From Arthrobacter pigmenti (lineage in GTDB: Bacteria; Actinomycetota; Actinomycetes; Actinomycetales; Micrococcaceae), in assembly GCF_011927905.1 (NCBI RefSeq), contig NZ_JAATJL010000001.1, positions 2,232,001 through 2,296,000 of the forward strand: 64,000 bases of DNA, read 5' to 3'. A program made the translations under genes and the position numbers. The stretch's first letter is position 1. Each line of letters starts with the position of its first letter. Positions 10,105 through 19,496 of the stretch are shown here, piece after piece. The notes beneath the pieces are model-generated. The model had not been told where the DNA came from, made no database searches, and saw nothing but the letters and a program-made list of their open reading frames with translations.

Positions 10105-11256
10105 GTGAAACGATCTCCGATGGAACTCGCCGCCCTTGCGAGTGCGGCCGTGCCCGGGCTGGCCCCAACCGGCGTCTCAGGCGCCCCCGACGACCCCGCG
10201 GATTTCGAGTCGGCGCTGCTGGTCGACGAGGCCGGAAAGCAGTGGCGCGTGCGCGCGCCCCGGCATGCCGAGGCAAGCATGCGCCTTGAGACAGAACTTC
10301 AGGTTCTGCGCGCCTTCACCCCCGCGGTCCGCGCCGAGATTCCGTTCCTCATTCCGCACGTCGCGGGCACCGTGCGTCTGGGTGACTTACGGACATTCGT
10401 GTACTCGCATATCGAAGGATCAACCCGGTCACTGGAGGAGCTCACTGCCGGCGGGAAGGACCTGGCCGTTGAAGTCGGCCGTGCGATCGCCGCCATCCAT
10501 GAACTGCCACGGACCCTGGTCAGCGAGGCAGACCTTCCCGGCTATGAAGCCAACGAGGTTCGGCAGCGCCGACTCAACGAGCTCGACCAGGCTGCGACCA
10601 CGGGACGGATTCCGTCTGATCTGCTGCGCCGGTGGGAGCATGCCCTTGAGGACGTGACGCTCTGGCGGTTCAATCCGACGGTAGTGCATGGGGACCTCCA
10701 CGAAGACAACCTGCTGTTCTCCGCGGGACGGGTCTGCGCCGTTACGGGCTGGACCGATTTGACGGTGGCAGACCCCGCAGACGATTTCGCGTGGCTCGCT
10801 GCAGCGCACGACGCCGATTTCGCCGACCGCGTCCATGCCGCCTACCTGGCGGCGCGCTCGGATGCGGCAGATGAGCATCTGCTGCGCCGCGCCGCGCTGG
10901 CGGCGGAATTTGCGCTGGCCCAGTGGATGGTCCGCGGCCTCGCCCTCGATGACCACACCATGGTGGCTGAGGCGGAAGACATGATGCATTCACTTTCGGC
11001 CGACCTTGCAGCAGAGGAGGCGGCCGCGTCGGAAGCCTTGGCGGAGTCTGACATGGACACCCCGGCAGGATTCGGATATGAGCCCGACGCTGAGTCCGAC
11101 TCCGACTCCGGCCATGCGCAGCAAGACGACGACGATCCACGCACTGGCAGCGCAGGGGACGGAGACATTCCGGAGAGCGCCGATACGACGCATTCCGGAG
11201 CGGCTCACCATGACAGCACCGAGACCTCAGCCCTGCCCGTGGTGCGCCAGCCCTGA
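10105..11256 (+). CDS. APH-family phosphotransferase (macrolide 2'-phosphotransferase-like)
   Basis: This 383-residue protein carries the aminoglycoside/macrolide phosphotransferase kinase fold. The Brenner-type catalytic motif is VVHGDLHEDNLLF, followed by the metal-binding segment that normally reads IDW/D but here is VTGWTDLTVADPADDFAW. The unusual Gly-Trp-Thr-Asp still supplies an Asp. The C-terminal ~80 residues are acidic and disordered. Small-molecule kinase activity is likely; macrolide resistance should not be assumed, because this is a chromosomal housekeeping neighbourhood. GTG 10105 was chosen over ATG 10120 by family N-terminus; the ribosome-binding site is weak for both. It diverges from nudC. 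Confidence 0.82.
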   Translation: MKRSPMELAALASAAVPGLAPTGVSGAPDDPADFESALLVDEAGKQWRVRAPRHAEASMRLETELQVLRAFTPAVRAEIPFLIPHVAGTVRLGDLRTFVYSHIEGSTRSLEELTAGGKDLAVEVGRAIAAIHELPRTLVSEADLPGYEANEVRQRRLNELDQAATTGRIPSDLLRRWEHALEDVTLWRFNPTVVHGDLHEDNLLFSAGRVCAVTGWTDLTVADPADDFAWLAAAHDADFADRVHAAYLAARSDAADEHLLRRAALAAEFALAQWMVRGLALDDHTMVAEAEDMMHSLSADLAAEEAAASEALAESDMDTPAGFGYEPDAESDSDSGHAQQDDDDPRTGSAGDGDIPESADTTHSGAAHHDSTETSALPVVRQP

Positions 11257-11297
11257 GCGATTACGAGCCGAACGCCTGCCCGGGCGTAGACGGCCGT

Positions 11298-14200
11298 TCA
11301 TTCTTGGCGTTGGCCAGATCCTTGCGCGTGGCTTGCCGATGCTCCCGCTGTGGCCCTCCGGATGATGCGTTCGAGCGCGTCGCTGTCCGCAAGATCGTGT
11401 GGCCGCACCAACACATCGTCGCTGACATAGTAGAAAGCAGCGCGCACGCTCCGCAGGGGAACGTCCAGCAGACGTGACCATGCCAACCGGTAGACGGCCA
11501 GCTGGACTGCTTTCGCGTCGCGGTCCCGGGGTCCGGGAGGACGTCCCGTCTTCCAGTCGATCAGGTCCCAGCTGCCGTCGTCGTCCTGGAACACGGCATC
11601 TATGCGGCCCCGGACAACGAGGGCATCAACCCGGGTCTCCACCGGTATCTCGATGTCGTGCGGTGCTCTGGCAGCCCAGCTGGAGCGCTTGAAGTTATCG
11701 GTGAGTGCCTCAAGACCCAGACCCTGATCGACAAACGTGTCTGCGGCACCGGGGAACTCGCCGAGGTCGAGCATCCCGGTTGCCCCGTAATACTCCTCGA
11801 TCCAGGCGTGGAATGCGGTACCCCGGCGTGCTGCCGTACCGGGTCGACGCGGCACAGGCCGCCTCAGGCGCCGAGCCACGGCAGAGCTGTCTTCGGCCAA
11901 CTCGACCATCAGTGACGCAGAAATGTGGGTTGGAAGTTCCACGGGGGCCACTGACCGTCGCTCGGATGCCCTTGCCAACGCCTTTCGGACCTCTTCGGCC
12001 CACCGGCTCTGCGCCTGATTTGTGGAATGGTGCTGGCCGATCGATTTCCTCTGTTCTGCTGCCGTGATAACGGCGGCAGCTGCCTCCTCCATTGCGTTGC
12101 GACGCATCCCCAGGGGGTCGGTGGGCCAGGCCGCGCGTTCGCTCGCTGCCCGCGCGGGATTGCTATCTCCCACCTCGCTGTCCTGGATCCATGCGAGTTC
12201 CGTGTAGCCACGCTCACCAGCTGCCGCCAGTTCCCTGAGTTGTTCCAGGTAGCTTGAGGGCGCGGTCGGCTTGGCGCGCCCTCCTCCCCAGGCCGATGAG
12301 GAACAGACCAGAACATGCCGGGCGCGGGTCAGTGCGACGTAAGCGAGTCGCCGCTCTTCCCGCTCGGTGTGGGATCCGGCGTCTTCTGCGAATAGTTTCT
12401 CGCTTTCCAACCACGTCTTTTGGTCCGGCTGATCCCAGTCCCATTGGGGCAGTTCCGCAGCGTCACCCCGGAGCGGCCATGGAATGGCGGCGTCTCCGGA
12501 GCTCCATCGGGAATCGGACCCGCTCGGGAACGCGCCTTCATTCATGCCCGGAACCACGACGACGTCCCATTCGAGCCCCTTTGCAGCGTGGACGGTCAGT
12601 AACTGTACGGATTCCCGACTGGTTTCGAGGGCGGTCACCGGCAGGCCGTCCTCCTCTGCGTCCGCCGCTTCCAGCCACGCGAGGAAGGCAGGCAGATCCA
12701 CGCGCTCCGATGTGGACACGAACCCGCTGACCGCATCAGCAAAGGCATCAAGGTTCCGACGCGCCTCATGAATGCTCACGCCCGGCTTGGCCGCCAGTTC
12801 GATGTCCAGCAGCAGCGTCTGCTCGATCTCGCCGATCAGGGTATGGAGATCGTCCCCAACCGACTCCCTGAGGCGCCGCAGTTCGTTCCGCAGGCGGATC
12901 AACCGGGACCGGGCCGCCTCCGAGAGGCTCCTGCCGTTCCCGGACACCCATCCAGGCGGCGGCAGGTGGTCAACCGAGTCAACCAGACTTGCCGGTTGGG
13001 ATTCTTCGATTGGGGCGGGTGTTGAACCGGACGGACCCGCATCTTCTTCACGCTTAAGCTCATCGCCGGTTGATTGCGCAGCCTCGCTGCGTGTTCGCAG
13101 CTCATTCAGCCGAACGTCGCGATCGTGAGCTAGTTGCCGCGCCCAGTCTCCGAGGGCCATCAGATCGGCACTGCCCAACCGCCACCGGGCGCCTGCCAGA
13201 AGCCTCATCATGGCGTCCGAACGCTCCGGATCACCAAGGACGCGCAGCACCGAGAGTATCTCGATGACCTCGGGCGTTCGAAGGAGCCCTCCAAGCCCGA
13301 TGATCTGGACGGGAAGACCCGCTGAGGTCAACGCGCGGCGCAGGGCTTCAAACTGGCGCCGTCCCCTACAGAGCACGGCGATCGTCGGCCGTAGAAGACT
13401 GCCTGCCTCATCCACGTCGAAGGACCGGCGCCGCTGCGCCTCGATGATGCGTGTGAGTGCCGACGCTTCATCGCTCATTGGATCCGTCGGATGGGATGCG
13501 GGCTGCGCATCGGATGCGCTCTCGCTCAGATAGCGGGCGAGGTAGACCTCACCCCGAGGAGCTTTGGGCCGGGGCTGCAGGCGTGGGACTTCGAGCCGGT
13601 GTTGTTCGCCGATCCACGGCGGGGGAACGTTCAACGGTGAGGATACTGCGTTGGCTGCGGCAAGGATACTGGTTGAGTTGCGCCAGGCGACCGAAAGGTT
13701 GACTACGGGTGCTGGGGTCAGCGTGTCCGGCCTGGAGATTGGAAAACGGGTTCTGAACGTTCCGAGCTGTCCGGCCGATGCACCCCGGAAACCATAGATG
13801 GACTGGTGCGGGTCTCCGACCGCCGTGACGGAACGGCCATCGCCGAAGAGCCGGGAAAACAGGACCATTTGGGCGTGGGATGTGTCCTGGAACTCGTCCA
13901 GCAGGATCACGGCGTATTTCTGCCGTTCCACCTGTACGGCTTCGGGCACCTCACTCACGATGCGGGCAGCGAGCGATACGAGGTCACCGAAGTCGAGCTG
14001 TCCGCCCTGCTGCTTCGCGGCGGAGTAGCGTTCGACGAGTTCGGTGACCGTGATTCGCGTACGGAGCTTGTTGAGGAGCTTCTCGACGCCCTGGGTTGGT
14101 GGCTTGGTCTTGCCCGCCTGGAACTGACGTACGCCGATAGCATCGATGTGCTCCACAAGCGCCCGCCGGACCTTGGCCGGTTCCACAAGATGCTCGGCGC

Positions 14201-14789
14201 ACTCCGAAGCCATGGTGAGAACGGCGTTCGTCAGCGTCGACTTCGCGGCGGTGATGTGTTCCCAGGCGCCCGTATGCGACTCCACTATCCTGCTGGCGAG
14301 CTGCCAGGACTGTGCCGAACCCAACATGACTGCATCACGCTCGACACCGATCCGGAGCCCGTAGTCCTGGACGATGCCATTGGCATAGGAATGGTAAGTA
14401 GAGATGGATGGTTCCAGGTGCTCGTCCAGGGTGTCGGTTTCAGCCTCGCCCTGCGCCCGATAGAGCGCGGCGAGCTGCTGCCGAATCCGGGCGGCTAGTT
14501 CGCCTGCCGCCTTACGGGTGAAGGTGACCCCCAGGATCTGCTCCGGCCGCACCAGCTTGTTGGCGACAAGCCAGACAACCCGGTCAGCCATCGTCTTGGT
14601 CTTGCCGGATCCCGCACCGGCGAGCACGAGCAACGGCTGCAGTGGCGCCTCGATGATGAGTACCTGCTCATCGGTCGGATAGAGCACCTGTGCGCCAGCC
14701 TCAGACTGAAGAAGCCTGGCCAGATTCTCCGCCGACAGGCTCCCATCCAGCGCATCATGGTCAAGCGATGAGGATGCTTTCACACTCAT
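11298..14789 (-). CDS. adnB: AdnB-like subunit of DSB-resecting helicase-nuclease AdnAB
   Basis: A 1163-residue UvrD-like motor fused to a RecB-type nuclease. Walker A is AGAGSGKT (about 57-64), motif II is the intact LLDEFQDTS, motif III is GDPHQSIYGFRG, and motif VI is VALTRARHVL. The C-terminal PD-(D/E)xK nuclease core reads LIDWKTGRPPG and is followed by QLAVYRLAW. In mycobacteria the AdnAB heterodimer resects double-strand breaks, with AdnB as the principal motor. The ATG at 14789 overlaps the adnA stop (ATGA), which sets the start and implies translational coupling. Subunit identity rests on order and length (homologue of Rv3201c). Confidence 0.92.
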   Translation of the reverse strand: MSVKASSSLDHDALDGSLSAENLARLLQSEAGAQVLYPTDEQVLIIEAPLQPLLVLAGAGSGKTKTMADRVVWLVANKLVRPEQILGVTFTRKAAGELAARIRQQLAALYRAQGEAETDTLDEHLEPSISTYHSYANGIVQDYGLRIGVERDAVMLGSAQSWQLASRIVESHTGAWEHITAAKSTLTNAVLTMASECAEHLVEPAKVRRALVEHIDAIGVRQFQAGKTKPPTQGVEKLLNKLRTRITVTELVERYSAAKQQGGQLDFGDLVSLAARIVSEVPEAVQVERQKYAVILLDEFQDTSHAQMVLFSRLFGDGRSVTAVGDPHQSIYGFRGASAGQLGTFRTRFPISRPDTLTPAPVVNLSVAWRNSTSILAAANAVSSPLNVPPPWIGEQHRLEVPRLQPRPKAPRGEVYLARYLSESASDAQPASHPTDPMSDEASALTRIIEAQRRRSFDVDEAGSLLRPTIAVLCRGRRQFEALRRALTSAGLPVQIIGLGGLLRTPEVIEILSVLRVLGDPERSDAMMRLLAGARWRLGSADLMALGDWARQLAHDRDVRLNELRTRSEAAQSTGDELKREEDAGPSGSTPAPIEESQPASLVDSVDHLPPPGWVSGNGRSLSEAARSRLIRLRNELRRLRESVGDDLHTLIGEIEQTLLLDIELAAKPGVSIHEARRNLDAFADAVSGFVSTSERVDLPAFLAWLEAADAEEDGLPVTALETSRESVQLLTVHAAKGLEWDVVVVPGMNEGAFPSGSDSRWSSGDAAIPWPLRGDAAELPQWDWDQPDQKTWLESEKLFAEDAGSHTEREERRLAYVALTRARHVLVCSSSAWGGGRAKPTAPSSYLEQLRELAAAGERGYTELAWIQDSEVGDSNPARAASERAAWPTDPLGMRRNAMEEAAAAVITAAEQRKSIGQHHSTNQAQSRWAEEVRKALARASERRSVAPVELPTHISASLMVELAEDSSAVARRLRRPVPRRPGTAARRGTAFHAWIEEYYGATGMLDLGEFPGAADTFVDQGLGLEALTDNFKRSSWAARAPHDIEIPVETRVDALVVRGRIDAVFQDDDGSWDLIDWKTGRPPGPRDRDAKAVQLAVYRLAWSRLLDVPLRSVRAAFYYVSDDVLVRPHDLADSDALERIIRRATAGASASHAQGSGQRQE

Positions 14790-17700
14790 TCGGTCACCTG
14801 CCTGCCCTCGGCACACAGTGGACAGATTTCGGGAAGCCTGCACGCGGGAGGTCCATAGCCTGAGCGCTTCGGATCGTGGATGGCGTCGAACTCAACCGCC
14901 GACATCAGCCCCGCCGCCTGCTCGATCATCTCGTGAGCCCAGGAATCATCCGACCCGAGAGGCGGCTGTTCCTGCACCTTCGGCCCCTTGGTGGCGGTAC
15001 CCAGGTGGACAAGCGCCGCCCCGCCGACAGCTGCTGTTCCTGCAGTATCGGGGGTCTGAAACCCGGCTTCCGTAGCGGCAACCTGATAGGCGGCGAGCTG
15101 TGCGTGTTGTGCGACATCCTCTGCTTGCGGGGCTGATTTTCCGGTCTTCAAGTCGATGATGAACAGGCGTCCGTCATGGTCGAGCTCAAGACGATCCACT
15201 TGGCCACGCAAACGCGCGATGCGTTCGACACCTTCCACTGTGACGGGCAGTTCCACGTCGAAGTCCACTTCCGTACTCTCAAGAGTGCGTCCGGCTCGGC
15301 GCATCTCGACCAGGTACCCACCCAACTTCCTGACCATTTGTTCAGCGCGGCGTAAGTCAGCCTTTCCTTCCCAGGTGTCCTTCATCCCCAGTGTTGGCCA
15401 GCGGCGGATGAGCTCAGCCGCGTACTCATTGCCGGTGGCATCCGGCAGATCCTGCGCGATCGAGTGCACGAGGGTTCCCAGTGTTCGGGCAAAGTCAGTG
15501 GGCCGCTCCCCTCCGGCAGCCGAAACGAACCAGTTCAGAGGCGACGCCAGAACTGCTTCCACCTTGGATGGCGACACCGGGATCAGGGCATCAGCCGGAA
15601 CCACAGGCTCGGTGGAGGACAGGCTCGCCAGCCCCCACCACTGGTCCGGATGGGCACCAGGCACCTCAGGTTCGTGGTGCGCCATGACACCGAGATGATG
15701 CACAGCTTCCGTTGCAAGGTCCGGGTGGCGGTCCGGCTGCTGAGCATATTTGCGTAACTCGGCAACCAGCGCCCGCAGTGTCAGCGGCCGCATCACCACA
15801 GTCCGCGGACGAGTGGATTGCCCCGTCGGCAGCGGGTCAACGATGTCGAGGAACGAGGATGGTTGGAGGTCCTCCGAATCCACTGCGACACACAAGAGTT
15901 CCTCGGCAGCCCGACTGATCGCCGCGGAGAAACTTCGAAGCTCATCTGCCCGGGTGAGCTGCATGAGGCCGTGCGGGTCCCGGTACCGCCGAAACTCCGG
16001 GCCGTGTTCCAATAACGCCACCAGGTCACCGGAGCCCAGTAGCTCACCCCGAATCCGCAGGTTGGGCCACACGCCTTCCTGCACACCGGCAACTATGACG
16101 AACGGCCACTGCCTGCCGGCCGCTGCTGCCGGGGTCATGATCGCTACAGCAGCACCTTTCTGGGCACGCGCGGCGAGCGTGTCCATCGGTAGCTCCTGGC
16201 TCAGCAGGTATTCGAGGAATCCTGTGGTGGGCGCTCCGGGCATCTGGTCGACATACCTCTCGGCTGTCTCGAACAGCGCGACGACGGCGTCCAGGTCGCG
16301 GTCAGCCCTCGCGGAGGAGAGGCCGGACTTCAATGCCGCCTCCTCCCACCGGGCAGACAGACCGGAGGCGGACCATATGGCCCACAGGACGGTCTCCGGT
16401 GTGCCGGCGCCGTCTTCGAGTGCCGCGCGCCCGGCAGCCAGCATTGCGGAGAGCCTGCGGACCGGCCGGAACTGCGGTCGGGCGTCATCAACCGCTCCGG
16501 CGCTCAGGGCGTCGACAATCAGGTGGTCAGAATCGCGTTCGCCGCCGGACAGTCGTTCCTCGCGACGGAGCAACTGTCTGAGGCGCCGTATCTCAAGGGC
16601 TCCCGAACCGCCGATCCGCGACGTCATGATGGAAACGGCGAGTTCTGCCTCGAGTTCCCGCGCACCAGTGAGAACCGCCAGGATGTCCAGCAGGGGTTGT
16701 ACCGCCGGCTCATCACGAATAGCGCGCTCGGCCGGCGGTACGCTGACCGGAATGTCCTGAGCGGCGAGGTACCGCTGAAGTTCGGAAACATGAGCGCCTG
16801 TCCGGGTAATGACAGCGATGTCGTCGAAGCTGCGTTCCTGCTCGACATGGGCTTCGAGGATTCGCTGGGCTATATACCTGTGCTCGTGGTAACCGGAATC
16901 AACCACGTGTGCCGAGACAGTACCCGCATTGGCTGTGTCGCGGGCAGCGACAGCGGGCACCGGCGCGTTTCGCTCCTCGAGGTTGCGGTATCGCACGGAG
17001 GTCCCAGCCACCGGTGTGCGGGAGGCGACGGAGAACCACGCGGATGCGATGGACGCGGGCAGGCGGTGGGAGGTGGTCAGCGCCATAGTGCGCAGGTCCT
17101 CCCCCAGCACCTCCGAAAGCCTGCCTGCGAGTTCCGGACGTGCACCGCGGAACCCCTGGACCACGGTGTCCGGACACGCCGTCACAATGGTGTCCTTGCC
17201 CTCCGCAATCACTCCACACAGCGCATGGATGGCAGTGTTGGACTCCTGGTAATCATCGACAAGAATGAGCCCGTACTTGCTGCGCTCCGCTGCGAGAAAT
17301 TCGGGATTGTGTTCCAGTATCCCCCGGGCGGCGGTGAGAATTCCCGCGGGATCGAAGGCTTCAGGCATGCGCAGGTCCAGGACGTCACGGTATTCGCGAT
17401 AGAGGCCGGCGGCCGCCGTCCAGTCCGGGCGGTCAAACCTTCTGCCGAAGTCCGCCAGGTCTTCGGCGTGCAAACTGTATTCGCTGACCCGGTCAAACAG
17501 CTCACGCACCTCCTGCCGGAACCCGCGCGTCCCCAGTGCCAGCTGGAGGCTCTCCGGCCAGCGGGATTGCAGGACGCCGAGCCTGCGGTGGCCTTCCAGT
17601 AACTCCTTGATGATGAGATCCTGCTCGGCACCGGAGAGAAGCCGCGGGGCCCGTGAGAGTTCGGGGAGGAGACCGGCGACGCGTGCCCGCCGGATGAGGT

Positions 17701-18079
17701 CGAACGCATACGAGGACCAGGTGCGCGCCGGCGGGGCACTCAAACTGCGGTCAAGGCGTGTGGTCAAATCATCACGGAGCCGCGCGGCTGCCAGACGCGT
17801 AGGGGCAACGATCAGGATCCGGGCCGCATCCAGCTCACCCTGGACGATCCTGTTGGCCGCGGCCTCTACAAGGAGCTGTGTTTTCCCCGTACCAGGTCCT
17901 CCAAGCACCAGCACCGGCCCAGCCCCACTGCCGAGATCCAGGACCTGCTGCTGATCCGGGCTCGGCCGAAACTCTTCCCGTGCACAACGTGCACCCGATG
18001 CAGCGATTGGGAGCCGGAGCGCAGCGGGCTGCTCCGAGACCTGATTGGAACCAGGGTTCACGGACGTTCGGCTGTTCAT
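14786..18079 (-). CDS. adnA: AdnA-like subunit of DSB-resecting helicase-nuclease AdnAB
   Basis: A 1097-residue motor-nuclease. Walker A is GGPGTGKT (60-67). Motif II is degenerate: LVDDYQESN has Asp where the catalytic Glu of DExQ normally sits, so its ATPase is probably weak compared with AdnB. The nuclease core IIDLKTGK (about 974-981) is intact. Three cysteines close the protein (C1080, C1086, C1089), resembling the C-terminal part of the Fe-S-stapled nuclease motif of AddB/AdnA; the fourth ligand is not obvious. ATG at 18079 overlaps the stop of the alkyltransferase-like gene (ATGA), and its own stop overlaps adnB. Homologue of Rv3202c by context. Confidence 0.9.
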   Translation of the reverse strand: MNSRTSVNPGSNQVSEQPAALRLPIAASGARCAREEFRPSPDQQQVLDLGSGAGPVLVLGGPGTGKTQLLVEAAANRIVQGELDAARILIVAPTRLAAARLRDDLTTRLDRSLSAPPARTWSSYAFDLIRRARVAGLLPELSRAPRLLSGAEQDLIIKELLEGHRRLGVLQSRWPESLQLALGTRGFRQEVRELFDRVSEYSLHAEDLADFGRRFDRPDWTAAAGLYREYRDVLDLRMPEAFDPAGILTAARGILEHNPEFLAAERSKYGLILVDDYQESNTAIHALCGVIAEGKDTIVTACPDTVVQGFRGARPELAGRLSEVLGEDLRTMALTTSHRLPASIASAWFSVASRTPVAGTSVRYRNLEERNAPVPAVAARDTANAGTVSAHVVDSGYHEHRYIAQRILEAHVEQERSFDDIAVITRTGAHVSELQRYLAAQDIPVSVPPAERAIRDEPAVQPLLDILAVLTGARELEAELAVSIMTSRIGGSGALEIRRLRQLLRREERLSGGERDSDHLIVDALSAGAVDDARPQFRPVRRLSAMLAAGRAALEDGAGTPETVLWAIWSASGLSARWEEAALKSGLSSARADRDLDAVVALFETAERYVDQMPGAPTTGFLEYLLSQELPMDTLAARAQKGAAVAIMTPAAAAGRQWPFVIVAGVQEGVWPNLRIRGELLGSGDLVALLEHGPEFRRYRDPHGLMQLTRADELRSFSAAISRAAEELLCVAVDSEDLQPSSFLDIVDPLPTGQSTRPRTVVMRPLTLRALVAELRKYAQQPDRHPDLATEAVHHLGVMAHHEPEVPGAHPDQWWGLASLSSTEPVVPADALIPVSPSKVEAVLASPLNWFVSAAGGERPTDFARTLGTLVHSIAQDLPDATGNEYAAELIRRWPTLGMKDTWEGKADLRRAEQMVRKLGGYLVEMRRAGRTLESTEVDFDVELPVTVEGVERIARLRGQVDRLELDHDGRLFIIDLKTGKSAPQAEDVAQHAQLAAYQVAATEAGFQTPDTAGTAAVGGAALVHLGTATKGPKVQEQPPLGSDDSWAHEMIEQAAGLMSAVEFDAIHDPKRSGYGPPACRLPEICPLCAEGRQVTE

Positions 18080-18510
18080 AGGTTCATTGCATCATCCGGC
18101 TCGGACAATTCCTCCCCGCTGCCACGCAAGCGCCGTGCCAGGCGCTTCCGGATGCCCTGCAGCTGCTCCTGATCGACCGGTTCGGGGTTCCATCTGGCAG
18201 TTTTCATGTCAACGAGGTAGCCCAGGCCGTGCGTCGCCGCACCTCCCGCGCGGGGGTGGCGGAGGGGTGTCGACTCCTGCCTGTAGTGTTCGACCGCGGC
18301 CGCTTCGAGTCCGTGCGGAGGTTTCCCTCCGGCGCGGATCACCCTCCACCAGGGCACTTCGCTTCCCAGAGCCATCACGGCTCCGACCTGGCGGGGGCCG
18401 CCCTGTTCGAGGATCTCTGCAATGTCGCCGTAGGTGAGCACTTTCCCGGGCGGTATCAACCGCACGATGTCGAGGACCGCTTCCGCGTAATCGTCGCTGC
18501 GTTCGCGCAT
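18076..18510 (-). CDS. Alkyltransferase-like (ATL) protein, MGMT fold without acceptor cysteine
   Basis: This 144-residue protein matches the DNA-binding half of O6-alkylguanine-DNA alkyltransferase, with IPPGKVLTYGDIAEIL and GGPRQVGAVMALGS. The active-site PCHRV of true alkyltransferases is replaced by PWWRV, Trp54 occupying the acceptor Cys position. It should therefore bind and flag alkylated guanine, not repair it; known ATL proteins hand lesions to nucleotide excision repair. ATG 18510 was chosen because the longer frame runs through an intergenic repeat. The C-terminal ~60 residues are a basic extension beyond the usual ATL length (~100). It overlaps adnA by 4 bases and is first in the adnAB operon. 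Confidence 0.88.
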   Translation of the reverse strand: MRERSDDYAEAVLDIVRLIPPGKVLTYGDIAEILEQGGPRQVGAVMALGSEVPWWRVIRAGGKPPHGLEAAAVEHYRQESTPLRHPRAGGAATHGLGYLVDMKTARWNPEPVDQEQLQGIRKRLARRLRGSGEELSEPDDAMNL

Positions 18511-18531
18511 CAATCCGGCCATCAATCCAGC

Positions 18532-18635
18532 GTAGTGGGCGAGGGCCCCGGCGTGAGCGCCAGCGAGTGCTGGGAGCCCATTACGCGCGTAGTGGGCGAG
18601 GGCCCCGGCGTGAGCGCCAGCGAGTGCTGGGAGCC
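18532..18635 (+). repeat. Tandem pair of 47-bp intergenic repeats (57-bp period)
   Basis: Two identical 47-bp copies, 18532-18578 and 18589-18635, are separated by 10 bp. Each begins GTAGTGGGCGAGGGCCCCGG and ends GTGCTGGGAGCC. Inside each copy are small palindromes: GGCG-TGAG-CGCC and CCAGC-GAGT-GCTGG. They lie in the divergent gap between the ATL gene (start 18510) and the exonuclease gene (start 18700). Related copies occur at 55.1 and 63.0 kb. Confidence 0.9.
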
Positions 18636-18699
18636 GCTTTAGGAACGGTCGGGCGAGCCGTCGCCGGAAATGTCGGACGCGGCCTATACCGTCGGGACC

Positions 18700-19386
18700 A
18701 TGAGCAGCTGGCATGAATTACCCCGGGCGGCATTCGATCTCGAAACTACGGGTCGCAACCCTCTCACCGCGCGCATTGTCACGGCCTCGATCATCCTGGT
18801 GGATGGGCGTGGGGAGGTGCTCGAGCACCATGAGTGGCTCGCGGACCCGGGTGTTCCCATCCCTGAGGAAGCCGCGGCGATCCATGGAGTGGACACCCGG
18901 ACTGCTGCAACACTTGGCCAACCGGTTGCGCTGGTTGTAGACGGAATATCCCGTGTTATCGGTTCGTACTTTCAAGGCGGGATTCCGGTCCTGGCCTTCA
19001 ACGCCCGTTACGACTTCACCGTCCTGGCCTGCGAGGGCTTGCGGCACGGGGTCCGGATTCCAGATCCGCGGCCTGTGCTTGATCCCTATGTGATGGACAA
19101 GCATGCTGACCGCTATCGGCGGGGCAAGCGCACGCTGAGTGCCATGTGCGATCACTACGGTGTGGAACTAACCCGTGCCCACACGTCGGCTGCGGACGTG
19201 ATGGCAACGCTGGGTGTCGCCGCGGTACTCGCTGATCGGTTCGCGCAGCTGCGACGCCCAGCGACGGATCTCCACGAGTCCCAGGTGGTGTGGGCACTGA
19301 GACAGGCTGCGAGCTTCCAGGAATACCTCCGGCGCACCGATCCCGAAGCGGTAGTCGAGGGGCGCTGGCCAGCCGTCGCATCCTAA
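18700..19386 (+). CDS. DEDDh 3'-5' exonuclease (DnaQ-like)
   Basis: A 228-residue exonuclease of the DnaQ superfamily. Exo I is FDLETTG (Asp13, Glu15), Exo II is the Asp in NARYDFTVL, and Exo III is the HTSAADVMAT His/Asp pair, making it DEDDh type. It is a stand-alone domain, so it could be a proofreading-like or DNA/RNA processing nuclease rather than a polymerase III epsilon subunit; no polymerase gene is nearby. ATG 18700 was preferred over an upstream in-frame start ten codons earlier because homologues begin with MSSWH. The gene diverges from the ATL-adnAB operon. Confidence 0.88.
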   Translation: MSSWHELPRAAFDLETTGRNPLTARIVTASIILVDGRGEVLEHHEWLADPGVPIPEEAAAIHGVDTRTAATLGQPVALVVDGISRVIGSYFQGGIPVLAFNARYDFTVLACEGLRHGVRIPDPRPVLDPYVMDKHADRYRRGKRTLSAMCDHYGVELTRAHTSAADVMATLGVAAVLADRFAQLRRPATDLHESQVVWALRQAASFQEYLRRTDPEAVVEGRWPAVAS

Positions 19387-19496
19387 TTCCGCCAAACACC
19401 GCAGATTCTTCGATCATCGTCCCTCTCCGTCCCCATCGGTTCAATTCACGTGACTCTGAGCACTAAATTTCAGTCACTTCTTTCGACCGTGCCACA

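Noticed and set aside
10105-11256. Acquired macrolide-resistance gene
   Set aside because: The protein is a distant APH-family kinase in a conserved chromosomal setting, with no mobile element nearby and typical base composition.
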